DNA from: JAZKBN01 sp040388605 | GTDB taxonomy: Bacteria > Bacteroidota > Bacteroidia > Cytophagales > Flexibacteraceae | Assembly: GCA_040388605.1 (NCBI GenBank) | Contig: JAZKBN010000025.1 | Location: 1-63,824, forward strand | Reading direction: 5' to 3' | Length of the DNA: 63,824 nt | Shown here: piece by piece, positions 47,983-56,426 of the stretch | Numbering within the stretch: position 1 is the stretch's first letter | How the letters are laid out: the number at the start of each line of letters is the position of its first letter | Program-made: the position numbers and the translations under genes | The notes under the pieces: model-generated | Told to the model about the DNA's origin: nothing | The model's input: only the letters and a program-made list of their open reading frames with translations | Databases searched by the model: none

Positions 47983-50463
47983 TTACGCATGCGCCTGCGG
48001 GCTCTGCCCGTAATCGCCTCGCCAACCGAGGTCTACAGGCATCTGCACTTTTTCAGGCAGCAGGGCTATTTTGAGCACTTCGTCGGCATTTTCAACGTAG
48101 TGTATGGTCATATCTTTCAGGAGCTCGGCGCTTATTTCTTCAATATCCTTGCGGTTTTTGTTGCAGAGCACAATCTCTTTCAGGCCGGCCCGACGGGCAG
48201 CAAGAATTTTTTCCTTGATTCCGCCAACGGGCAATACTTTGCCGCGCAGGGTAATTTCGCCGGTCATGGCAAGCTTGTTCTTCACACGGCGTTGCGTAAA
48301 GGCCGATGCCAATGAAGTAAGCATGGTAATGCCTGCCGATGGCCCGTCTTTGGGCACTGCACCTGCGGGAACGTGTATGTGGATATCGTAATTATCGAAT
48401 GTACGGAAATCTATACCAAGCTTATCTACGTTTGCACGCAGGTAGCTAAGGGCGGTTATAGCAGATTCTTTCATTACATCGCCAAGCTGCCCGCTGAGTG
48501 TAAGCTTGCCTTTGCCACGGCTCAGGCTTGATTCTATGAACAGAATTTCGCCGCCCACCTGTGTCCAGGCAAGGCCGATTACCACGCCGGCGCTCTCGTT
48601 CTCCTGGTACATTTCCTTATCGAAAACGGCAGCGCCGAGATATTTTTCAAGGTGCTCCGGCTTAACGGTTTTATCGTACTCTTCCTCCATAGCAATGGCC
48701 TTAGCCACCTTACGGATTACAGCGCCAATTTTACGTTCCAGGCTGCGCACGCCTGATTCGCGGGTGTAACCGTCTATCAGTTGGGCAACTGCTTTTTTAT
48801 CGAAAGTAAGGTCGGCGGGCTTAAGGCCGTTTTCTTCTTTCTGCTTGGGTATAAGGTGCTTAATGGCTATCTGGGTTTTTTCTTCCAGGGTATAGCCGTT
48901 AATTTCTATTACCTCCATACGGTCGCGCAGGGCGGGGTGTATGGTATCGAGGGAGTTGCTGGTGGCTATGAAGAGCACTTTGCTCAGGTCATAATCCACC
49001 TCGAGGTAGTTATCGGCAAAGGTGCTGTTTTGCTCAGGGTCAAGCACTTCCAATAATGCAGATGAAGGGTCGCCGCGAAAATCGCTGCCTACTTTATCAA
49101 TTTCATCGAGCACGAAAACGGGGTTCCCTGCGCCTACCTTTTTCAGGTTCTGAATAATACGGCCGGGCATGGCGCCTACGTAGGTACGGCGGTGTCCGCG
49201 TATTTCAGCTTCATCGTGCACACCGCCCAGGCTCATGCGAACATACTTACGCCCAAGGGCCTTGGCTATGCTCTTGCCGAGGGATGTTTTACCAACACCC
49301 GGAGGGCCATAAAGGCAAAGGATTGGGGCTTTCAGGTTATTCCGCAATTTGAGCACTGCGAGGTATTCAATAATACGGTCTTTTACTTTTTCCATGCCGT
49401 AGTGGTCGCTGTCGAGAATGCGGCGGCTGCGGGCAAGGTTGAAATTATCTTTAGTGTATTCGCCCCAGGGCAAATCACCCAGAAGCTCAACGTAGTTCAG
49501 GGCAACGCCGTATTCGGCAGCCATGGGGTTCAGGCGGGCGAGCCTGTCTATTTCCTTATGGTAATGCTTGGAAGTAACCTCGTCCCACTTTTTATCTTTA
49601 CCCTTGGCTTTCAGGCGCTCAATTTCGGCTTCAGAGTTTTCACCGCCGAGCTCGTCCTGCAAAATCTTTATCTGCTGACGCAGGAAATAATCGCGCTGCT
49701 GCTGGTCTATATCAACGTGAACCTTGTTTTGGATCTCGTTTTTCAGCTCCAGCATTTGCAGGTCTTTCATCATCATGCCCAAAAGGGCAGTGGCGCGGGC
49801 CACACCATCGCTGTATTCAAGCAGGCGCTGCTTCTCTTCTACCTCGGCGTTGATATTGCTGCTGAGGAAGTGGGTTAAGAAAACAGGGCTTTCAATGTTG
49901 TCCAGCGCAATTTGCGCCTCCTGCGGAATTTCAGGATTCAGCTTTAGTATTTTAACGGCCAGCTCTTTCAAAGAAGAAACCAGGGCCTTGGTTTCGCGCT
50001 TGTTCTTGTTAGGAAAGGTATCTTCAAGCAGCTTTACCTTGGCCATCAGGTAGGGCTCTTCCTGCGTGATATGCTCTACTTCGAACTTGCGCTTGCCCTG
50101 TATAATAATGGTGGTATTCCCATCTGGCAAAACAAGCATCTTAATAATCTGGGCAACGGTGCCTACATTGTAAAGGTCGTCAAGGCCGGGCTCTTCGGCG
50201 CTGTTGCGCTGGGCCAGCACACCAATTATGCGGTTGCCCTTGTATGCCTTTTTAACCAGCTTAATGCTCTTAGACCTGCCCACGGTAATGGGTATTACCA
50301 CGCCCGGAAACAAAACTGTGTTCTTAACCGGCAGCAGGGGTAATATTTCAGGGTAATCGTCTTTTCTCATGGCCTCTTCTTCCTCGGCAGAGAGCAGTGG
50401 TATAAACTCACCGGAAGATTCATCGGACAAAAGCAGTTTGCTTAATTTCGGAGAAGATGTCAT
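47983..50463 (-). CDS. lon: Lon ATP-dependent protease
   Basis: 826 residues from ATG 50463 (MTSSPKLSKLLL); an upstream in-frame start would add 14 residues and is not needed. The N-terminal substrate domain (LPLLPVKNTVLFPGVVIPI) leads into the AAA+ domain, with Walker A GPPGVGKTS, VFVLDEIDKVGSDFRGDPSSALLEVLDPEQN, and sensor ALRDRMEVIEINGY. The Ser-Lys dyad protease domain has the catalytic Ser in PKDGPSAGITM and Lys in KEKILAARRAGLKEIVL. Lon degrades misfolded and regulatory proteins in the cytosol. A -7 box about 110 nt upstream drives it. Confidence 0.97.
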   Translation of the reverse strand: MTSSPKLSKLLLSDESSGEFIPLLSAEEEEAMRKDDYPEILPLLPVKNTVLFPGVVIPITVGRSKSIKLVKKAYKGNRIIGVLAQRNSAEEPGLDDLYNVGTVAQIIKMLVLPDGNTTIIIQGKRKFEVEHITQEEPYLMAKVKLLEDTFPNKNKRETKALVSSLKELAVKILKLNPEIPQEAQIALDNIESPVFLTHFLSSNINAEVEEKQRLLEYSDGVARATALLGMMMKDLQMLELKNEIQNKVHVDIDQQQRDYFLRQQIKILQDELGGENSEAEIERLKAKGKDKKWDEVTSKHYHKEIDRLARLNPMAAEYGVALNYVELLGDLPWGEYTKDNFNLARSRRILDSDHYGMEKVKDRIIEYLAVLKLRNNLKAPILCLYGPPGVGKTSLGKSIAKALGRKYVRMSLGGVHDEAEIRGHRRTYVGAMPGRIIQNLKKVGAGNPVFVLDEIDKVGSDFRGDPSSALLEVLDPEQNSTFADNYLEVDYDLSKVLFIATSNSLDTIHPALRDRMEVIEINGYTLEEKTQIAIKHLIPKQKEENGLKPADLTFDKKAVAQLIDGYTRESGVRSLERKIGAVIRKVAKAIAMEEEYDKTVKPEHLEKYLGAAVFDKEMYQENESAGVVIGLAWTQVGGEILFIESSLSRGKGKLTLSGQLGDVMKESAITALSYLRANVDKLGIDFRTFDNYDIHIHVPAGAVPKDGPSAGITMLTSLASAFTQRRVKNKLAMTGEITLRGKVLPVGGIKEKILAARRAGLKEIVLCNKNRKDIEEISAELLKDMTIHYVENADEVLKIALLPEKVQMPVDLGWRGDYGQSPQAHA

Positions 50464-50795
50464 GTATATACTTATATTGTCAGAACGCCGAAAGCTCAGC
50501 GCCATAATGTCAGATGGTAAAAGCGGAATACCGCGGGAACTGTGCCTTAAAGAACCAAAAGGGCCCGCAAAACAAAGATATTATTAAGGGTGCAACCGTT
50601 GTGCCGGCTGCTTACGAAGATAGCAAAATTAAACCTGATAAAGCTGCCCGTACGCCAATTATGCCTGTAATTTATTTGAGCGCAATTTAAACCCTAACAA
50701 ACGGTATATAGGCTTTGTTTAACAAATTATTAGCATACGGAATTTGCCATGCTTAAACCCTGAATCGGGAGCCTGCATGGCCCGGTACAGCCCTA
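50464..50795. other. 332-nt gap between lon and the DUF6702 gene
   Basis: Contains the lon -7 box at 50573-50580 (minus strand) and AT-rich sequence; no gene or strong hairpin is seen. No heat-shock CIRCE-type repeat is present. Confidence 0.45.
50573..50580 (-). promoter_or_regulatory. -7 box of lon
   Basis: On the minus strand TATCTTTG matches TAnnTTTG, predicting a leader of about 100 nt before ATG 50463. No ideal -33 TTG is seen. Confidence 0.45.
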
Positions 50796-51305
50796 CTAAT
50801 TCGAAATTTCCCATTGGCCGGTATCTTCGCCGCGCTTCATCAGGAAGCTTAGCTTAGATTTACCCAGCTGTACATTCACAATATTCATTTGGTCTTCATG
50901 CAAATCGCAAAGAATACCGTTTTTCATGGCAAGCTTTTGGGGGGCTGGGTCGGGCAGCTCAAGGTAAATCCAGGTTACATCTGCTTCTTCTTCGTGGCCT
51001 ACAAAAGTCAGGGCCGGTCCGCCCGGCTTACTTATGTTAAAAGTGCGGGCAAGGTATGCCTGCATTACTTTGTTCCCGGCATCTTTTTCAAGCCGATAAT
51101 CAGTGTTTTTAGAGAAGGCCTGTATGCCCTTTTCAAAATCATCTGAAAATACCCGGATGCTAATTTCCCAGCTTTTAGATTCGGCGCTGTATTTTACGGA
51201 TGTAAGGGAGGTATGGAAGGGGTGCTTTGCATCTGCCATAACATTCCAACAGGGCATTAAAATGCCGAACAGGAATACAAAGCTGTAAACCCTGAAAAAG
51301 CGCAT
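50796..51305 (-). CDS. DUF6702-family secreted protein
   Basis: 169 residues from ATG 51305 (MRFFRVYSFVFLF), chosen over ATG 51353 because the signal peptide opens here. The mature protein starts at AKHPFHTSLTSVKYSAESKSWEISIRVFSDDFEKGI, the defining stretch of DUF6702, a Bacteroidota-restricted family of unknown function. Later, WIYLELPDPAPQK and ILCDLHEDQMNIVNVQLGK are family-like. It is likely periplasmic. It is not clearly linked to lon or to the parvulin gene. Confidence 0.75.
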   Translation of the reverse strand: MRFFRVYSFVFLFGILMPCWNVMADAKHPFHTSLTSVKYSAESKSWEISIRVFSDDFEKGIQAFSKNTDYRLEKDAGNKVMQAYLARTFNISKPGGPALTFVGHEEEADVTWIYLELPDPAPQKLAMKNGILCDLHEDQMNIVNVQLGKSKLSFLMKRGEDTGQWEISN

Positions 51306-51429
51306 TTCCCAATATGCCGCTGAAAATGTATTACCTCCTGAATTTGTTATCACTGTCTTAATCTACCTTAGCTATATGCAAACTACGCTATTTTGTGTTT
51401 GTATGTTTATAAAAAATTATGGCTAAACA

Positions 51430-51456
51430 AAAACGCCCGCTTGCGGCGGGCGTTTT
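51430..51456 (-). terminator. terminator of the parvulin-OmpA gene
   Basis: On the minus strand AAAACGCCCGC/GCGGGCGTTTT forms a strong hairpin, followed by TTTGTTTAG. Confidence 0.85.
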
Positions 51457-51480
51457 CAAAATCATGAAGCTTAGGATAGC

Positions 51481-53865
51481 TTATTTCTTAACCAGCTTCT
51501 TAACCTCCGGCTCGTTTACAGTAACAGGATAGGTTTTGCGCAATTGCTCAATCCAGGCCTTTTCCAAATAGTTTTGGTAGTCAGATATTACTAGGCCGCG
51601 GGCTTCGTCAAGTGTTTTGGCGCGGGGCTCCTCTACTGCTTTAATTTCCACGTAAAGAATACGGTCTTTGTTTTCTTTGTTTTCAATACGGAAGTCGCCG
51701 ACTTTCCAGGGCAGGGCATCTAAAGTAGTGTTTTCACCTTTTTGGAACATGCCTTCAGTTACCTGGACTGTTAATGCCTCTTTGGCATTCATTACTTTTT
51801 CAAGCGCTTTATTAGTGGTATCAAGCACGTTGAAAGATACGCGTTGGTTGTCTTCTGCTTTGCCGGAAGCGGCAGGCTTGTTTTTGGCGTAGTCTTTTAA
51901 AGTAATACGCTTAAGCTCAACACCCCTGCGTACAAGGCTGTCTACAATTGCCTGAGCACGCTTCTTGCTGATGGCTGTTTTTTCCTTGGGGTCAACATGG
52001 CCTACAACTTCAATAAAGAGGCTCTTGTTGGCGCGCATCTGGTTGGCAACACCCAATATTTTGCTGCGGGTGTCCTTGGTAGGCTCAATGGCATTCTTAT
52101 CGAATTTCACATCGGCAAACTTGGGCTCGTTAACGGCGAAAGGCTTGTTTTTCAACATGCCCTTTACATCGTCAAGCGTTTTTTGGTTGGCTACGTTGAA
52201 TATAGTAGCATTTACGCGCTGAGACCAACGGTACTTGTCTTTGTTCTTGCTGTAAAACTCTTTCAGGCCGGTGGTGTCTTCCATGGCCTTGGTCCAAACT
52301 TTGGTATCCATAAGCTGGAACAGGAGAATGCCTTCGTGGTATTCTTTTACAAGCATGCGGTAATCTTCATACTTTTCTTCAAGGTGCTCTTCTTCGTACT
52401 TTTTCAGCTCATCGTCAACGTATGCCTTGTAGGCTGTTTCCATGAGGTAGGTGGGTGAAGTGCTGTTGCGGGCATGTTGGGTGCGCTTAACGAAGGCATA
52501 AAAATCGCCAACGGTATAAGCCTTGCTGCCGATAGTGAACATTGTCCTGGTATTGGCCTTATCTTTTTCATCGTAAGTCCAATGTCCGCTGATGAGCGAT
52601 GTATCGCCTTTAGCGAAAGCGCTTTTTTGAACAGAAGGAATTTCTTTCAGGTTATTTTCCTTACGCAGGCGGGCAAGCAGGGCGGCGCTGTTTAATTCGC
52701 TGCGGCTGTCTTTGTTCACCTTTTGCTTAAGGGTGGTTTCAAGCTCAGTATAAGGGTCAAGCGGTTTCTTTTCGAGCAGCTTGATGATGTGCCAGCCGTA
52801 AGGGCTCAGAACAGGGGCCGAAAAATCGCCGGGCTTGCTGAGCTTAAAGGCTGCTTCCTCAATTACCGGGATCATCATGCCGGTACCGAACATTGGCAGT
52901 TCGCCGTCTTTTTCCTTGCTGCCGGCATCGTCAGAAAAATCTTTGCAGAGCGCGCTCCAGGCCTCGCCTTTTTGCAGGCGGGAGTAAATTTCCTGTGCTT
53001 TTTTGGCTGCGGCAAGGCTGTCTTCCTTGGGCATTTCAGGGTTTGCCTTTACCATGATGTGGGCAATTTTAACCTGGCCCTGTGAAGGACGACGATCATT
53101 CAGGCGAATAATGTGGTATCCGAAACGGGTGCGAACCGGCATAGAAACGCCGCCTTTGGGGAGCTTATATGCAGCATCTTCAAAAGGATAAACCATTTGA
53201 AGGGCTGTAAAATAACCTAAGCTGCCGCCGTTTTGCTTGGCCGAAGGGTCTTCGCTTTGGGCTTTGGCTGCATCTTCAAATTTGCGGCTGCCGTCAAGAA
53301 CGTTTTTACGGATTGCCATTATTTTATTGTAAGCGGCAAGGCTGTCTTTTGGGTCGGCATCGGGGGCGCAGGAAATAAGAATGTGCGAGGCGTTAACCTC
53401 TTCTTTCATGCGCTCGTATGCTTCCTTGATCAGCTTCTCAGTAACCGATTTTTCGGTCATGTAGGGCTGGGCCAATTGCTTACGGTAAGTTTCAAGCTCC
53501 TTTTTAAAGGCAGTGGTGGTATCAAGTCCGTTTTTAACGGCATCAATAACCTTCAGCTTAAAGTTTGTATAAAGGTCAAGGTATTCGCGAACGCTTTTAT
53601 CGGTGTAAGCGTCTTCAGCTTTTTCGTTGTTCTTTTTGTAAACGTAAGCGAACTCGTAAGAGGGCACTTTTACAGCGCCAAGTGTAAGAATAACTGCCCC
53701 GTTATCGGCAGATTTTCCTGTTTTGGCAGCACCTGTGGCTGCGGCAGCAGCGGGCTTTTCAGGTGTTGCTGTTTTCTTCTTTGGTTTTGTCTGCGCCCCG
53801 GCTAGGGAGGCGGTCAGGAAAGAAGCTGTTAAAAAACAGGCGACGCACGTGTTTTTGAAGGTCAT
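51481..53865 (-). CDS. SurA-like double-parvulin isomerase with OmpA-like insert
   Basis: 794 residues from ATG 53865; ATG 53877 lies inside the -7 box and is rejected. The signal peptide ends near SLAGAQ. Parvulin domain 1 (about 154-260; EVNASHILISC to RFGYHIIRLNDR) and domain 2 (about 263-370; KIAHIMVKANP to YGWHIIKLLEKKP) give a periplasmic SurA-type folding catalyst for outer-membrane proteins. Residues about 600-683 (nt roughly 52075-51815) read as an OmpA peptidoglycan-binding domain: EVVGHVDPKEKTAISKKRAQAIVDSL...RRGVELKRIT...DNQRVSF, keeping the peptidoglycan-binding Asp (GHVD) and Arg (KKRA). Such a domain inside a parvulin protein is unusual. The final 110 residues are helical. Confidence 0.88.
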   Translation of the reverse strand: MTFKNTCVACFLTASFLTASLAGAQTKPKKKTATPEKPAAAAATGAAKTGKSADNGAVILTLGAVKVPSYEFAYVYKKNNEKAEDAYTDKSVREYLDLYTNFKLKVIDAVKNGLDTTTAFKKELETYRKQLAQPYMTEKSVTEKLIKEAYERMKEEVNASHILISCAPDADPKDSLAAYNKIMAIRKNVLDGSRKFEDAAKAQSEDPSAKQNGGSLGYFTALQMVYPFEDAAYKLPKGGVSMPVRTRFGYHIIRLNDRRPSQGQVKIAHIMVKANPEMPKEDSLAAAKKAQEIYSRLQKGEAWSALCKDFSDDAGSKEKDGELPMFGTGMMIPVIEEAAFKLSKPGDFSAPVLSPYGWHIIKLLEKKPLDPYTELETTLKQKVNKDSRSELNSAALLARLRKENNLKEIPSVQKSAFAKGDTSLISGHWTYDEKDKANTRTMFTIGSKAYTVGDFYAFVKRTQHARNSTSPTYLMETAYKAYVDDELKKYEEEHLEEKYEDYRMLVKEYHEGILLFQLMDTKVWTKAMEDTTGLKEFYSKNKDKYRWSQRVNATIFNVANQKTLDDVKGMLKNKPFAVNEPKFADVKFDKNAIEPTKDTRSKILGVANQMRANKSLFIEVVGHVDPKEKTAISKKRAQAIVDSLVRRGVELKRITLKDYAKNKPAASGKAEDNQRVSFNVLDTTNKALEKVMNAKEALTVQVTEGMFQKGENTTLDALPWKVGDFRIENKENKDRILYVEIKAVEEPRAKTLDEARGLVISDYQNYLEKAWIEQLRKTYPVTVNEPEVKKLVKK

Positions 53866-53874
53866 GTTGTAACG

Positions 53875-53882
53875 CAAATGTA
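53875..53882 (-). promoter_or_regulatory. -7 box of the parvulin-OmpA gene
   Basis: On the minus strand TACATTTG matches TAnnTTTG and sits 9 nt before ATG 53865, giving an almost leaderless transcript. Without a clear -33 element it stays tentative. Confidence 0.35.
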
Positions 53883-54118
53883 AATCAGGTTAAGCGGCTG
53901 GTAATTAAAAAGCGGTGCAAGTTTACGCATTTTTTGCGAAGGGCGTGCATTATTGCTGAACGTAACCTCGGGTAAGAAATTGTAAAACGTGAAGCGCTGT
54001 ATTAATAATTGAAGCTGTAAGAATTTTGGAGGTTAATAAAATAGGGTATGAATGTGTAGTTTGAAATGTTCTGAGAAGAAAAGCAGTCGCGGATAACCAG
54101 GCCTTTTGGCTGCCGGCA

Positions 54119-56215
54119 TTAAGCCGATAATTGCATGGGTAATTGCACAAAGAAAGTAGTGCCCCGGCCCACTTCGCTTTCGAACCAGATTTTGCCGCCG
54201 TGGGCGGTTACAATTTGCCGGCAAATGCTCAGGCCAAGCCCGAAGCTTTCTTCAGACGATGTGCCCATACGGCCTGCCCCGCCGGCATCCTCGAAAATGC
54301 GGCTTTTAAGCTCTTCAGGAATGCCAATGCCCCTGTCTGCTACCGATACGGTTACATTGCCAGATGCCTTGGTTACGCGCAGGTCTATTTGCCCGCCCGC
54401 CGGGCTGAATTTAATGGCATTGGTTATCAGGTTACTGAAAACCCGCCACATTTTTTCACGGTTAAGGCTCACCTGTGCCGGAATGGTTTGCAAGGTAATG
54501 CGTTGCAGCTTTTGCTCGGCCTGGTGCTTGAGCAGGTCTGTGCAGTACTGTAACAGCGAAGAAAGGTCGGCAGGTTCTTTTACAATGTGTTCATCGGCAC
54601 CTTTGCCGTCATTCAGCAATTGCGATATAAGCTCTAATGAATTGTTCCCTGATTCCCGAATCATTTCAAGCAATTCCATATTTTCAGCATCGCAGTCGAG
54701 CTCGTCAATGAGCAAATCGGCTGCTGATCGAATGGCCCCTATTGGGCTGCGCAGGTCGTGTGCTACAATTTTAAGCAGTTTAGCTTTTTCAGCCCGGCTT
54801 TGCTCCAGCGATTCAAGGGTAGAGCGCAGTATGGCATTCTGGCTGCTTATTTGCCCGTTAAGTCCTGTAAGGCCTTGTACGTTTTCCCGGCTCTGGCGGT
54901 AGTACCTGTATATTAGGTAGATAATTGCAAGCGCCATACCCGACATACAAATTGTAAGCCATAGGTACCTTGATTTCTGTTCGTCTTTCAGGCGCATTTC
55001 GCCCAATTCAAAATCCTGCTCAAGGTTTTTGAACTCCGCTTTAAAGTCTGCCGATGTCAGCTTTTTTTCATTTTCATCAAGCGAATCTTTAAGATCAAGG
55101 TATTTAAGCACCATTTGGTAAGCTTCATCCTGCCTGCCTTTCAGTTCGGCAACCTTGCGCCTGATGCGGTAGTATCTAAGCTCGGCAGCTTTGTTTGGCA
55201 CCTTGTCCAAGGCAACTGCCATCTGGTCTAAAACTTCACCTGCTTCATCGGTTTTGTTTTGCTTCAGGTAAACATCGGCGAGCTTTGCCATAGAATACTC
55301 GGCATCGCTTACGCCGTAATTCACTGTATGCAGGTTATAGCGAATGCTCTTATCAAGCAGGTCTTCGGCACGCAGGTATTGCTTTTTGTTTATATAGGCA
55401 TCGGCCATGTTTCCATAAACTATGGCATTCGCAATGTTTAAAAAAGCCTTCTCCTTTACATAAGTAATTTTGCCTGATGCCAGTACCGAAAGTGCCCTGT
55501 TGAAATATATTAAAGCACTGTCGTTCAGGCCGGCACGGGCGTAACATATTCCTATATCATCTAAAAACTCCTGCCTGCGGCAAAAGGTAACGTAGTTTAC
55601 CTCTGCTTTGGTAAATAAATCGTAAGCGCTTCGGTAAAAGCCGGCAGCTTCAACATATTTAGACTGCTTAAAGCATACAGTTGCCAGCCTGAGAAAATAC
55701 TCGCCGCACGACAGCAGGTCGCTGTGGTTAATGGCCAGCTTATTGCCTGTGAAATAATACCGATAGGCTTCCGGGTATCTTTTCTGCTCAAAAAAAATAT
55801 CGCCTTTATATATGTATGCCATGGCATACATAGAACGGTATTTTTTAGGGTCGGCATTATCGGGCTTTGTTTGACCTTGCATGAGGCCCAGCAGGCTGTC
55901 TACCTGGCGTGATGCTGCCGGGTAATTGCGGGTATTATAGGTAAAAAGGTTAATTTTAAAGTCGTAGCGGCGGTACCTGTCTTCAAGGCCCGGCTCAGAA
56001 ATAGTTCTGAAAGAAGAATCTAAAAAGTGTAATGATTCGTCAATATACCCGGAATCTCTCAGAAGCCATGCTTTTTGCAGAATGGTATCTACCAAATCAT
56101 GGTGCTCAATGTTATTATAGGTTTTTGAGCAGGAGCCGGTACCAAACAGCAGGCTTACAATTCCTAAAAAGAGGAAAATGCGAGGCTTCAAATAAATGAT
56201 TGCACTGTTTGCCAT
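54119..56215 (-). CDS. TPR-containing sensor histidine kinase
   Basis: 698 residues. An N-terminal hydrophobic segment (about 10-28, ending TGSCSK, possibly a lipobox) is followed by a tetratricopeptide-repeat region (about 60-390; repeats at AYIYKGDIFFEQKRYPEAYRYY, FLDDIGICYARAGLNDSALIYF and others). A membrane helix lies at about 417-438 (YLWLTICMSGMALAIIYLIY). The cytosolic kinase has the H box IVAHDLRSPIG with His near 485, the N box NLITNAIKFSPAGG, the G1 box VADRGIGIP and the G2 box FGLGLSICRQIV. The TPRs would be periplasmic, sensing a protein partner. No response regulator gene is next to it, so it is an orphan kinase. Confidence 0.9.
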   Translation of the reverse strand: MANSAIIYLKPRIFLFLGIVSLLFGTGSCSKTYNNIEHHDLVDTILQKAWLLRDSGYIDESLHFLDSSFRTISEPGLEDRYRRYDFKINLFTYNTRNYPAASRQVDSLLGLMQGQTKPDNADPKKYRSMYAMAYIYKGDIFFEQKRYPEAYRYYFTGNKLAINHSDLLSCGEYFLRLATVCFKQSKYVEAAGFYRSAYDLFTKAEVNYVTFCRRQEFLDDIGICYARAGLNDSALIYFNRALSVLASGKITYVKEKAFLNIANAIVYGNMADAYINKKQYLRAEDLLDKSIRYNLHTVNYGVSDAEYSMAKLADVYLKQNKTDEAGEVLDQMAVALDKVPNKAAELRYYRIRRKVAELKGRQDEAYQMVLKYLDLKDSLDENEKKLTSADFKAEFKNLEQDFELGEMRLKDEQKSRYLWLTICMSGMALAIIYLIYRYYRQSRENVQGLTGLNGQISSQNAILRSTLESLEQSRAEKAKLLKIVAHDLRSPIGAIRSAADLLIDELDCDAENMELLEMIRESGNNSLELISQLLNDGKGADEHIVKEPADLSSLLQYCTDLLKHQAEQKLQRITLQTIPAQVSLNREKMWRVFSNLITNAIKFSPAGGQIDLRVTKASGNVTVSVADRGIGIPEELKSRIFEDAGGAGRMGTSSEESFGLGLSICRQIVTAHGGKIWFESEVGRGTTFFVQLPMQLSA

Positions 56216-56219
56216 TGAG

Positions 56220-56227
56220 CAAAGATA
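56220..56227 (-). promoter_or_regulatory. -7 box abutting the kinase start
   Basis: On the minus strand TATCTTTG lies 4 nt before ATG 56215. A transcript from it would be leaderless or begin inside the start codon, so either the gene is leaderless or this match is chance. Confidence 0.3.
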
Positions 56228-56426
56228 ATCTTAAACATGAATTTTTACACTCAGGATTCTTATTGCTGTCTTTAAAAAGGTGTTTTAATTTTTATTAGCT
56301 GAATATTAAGTAATTATGATGGGCCCGTAGCCTTGGTTGCCAAATGCAGCAGGTTGCTGCCTATGAAGGCATCAACCTTTCGGAATACAAAAAAACGATT
56401 ACTCCGCTCTCGGAATTCCCGTGCCC

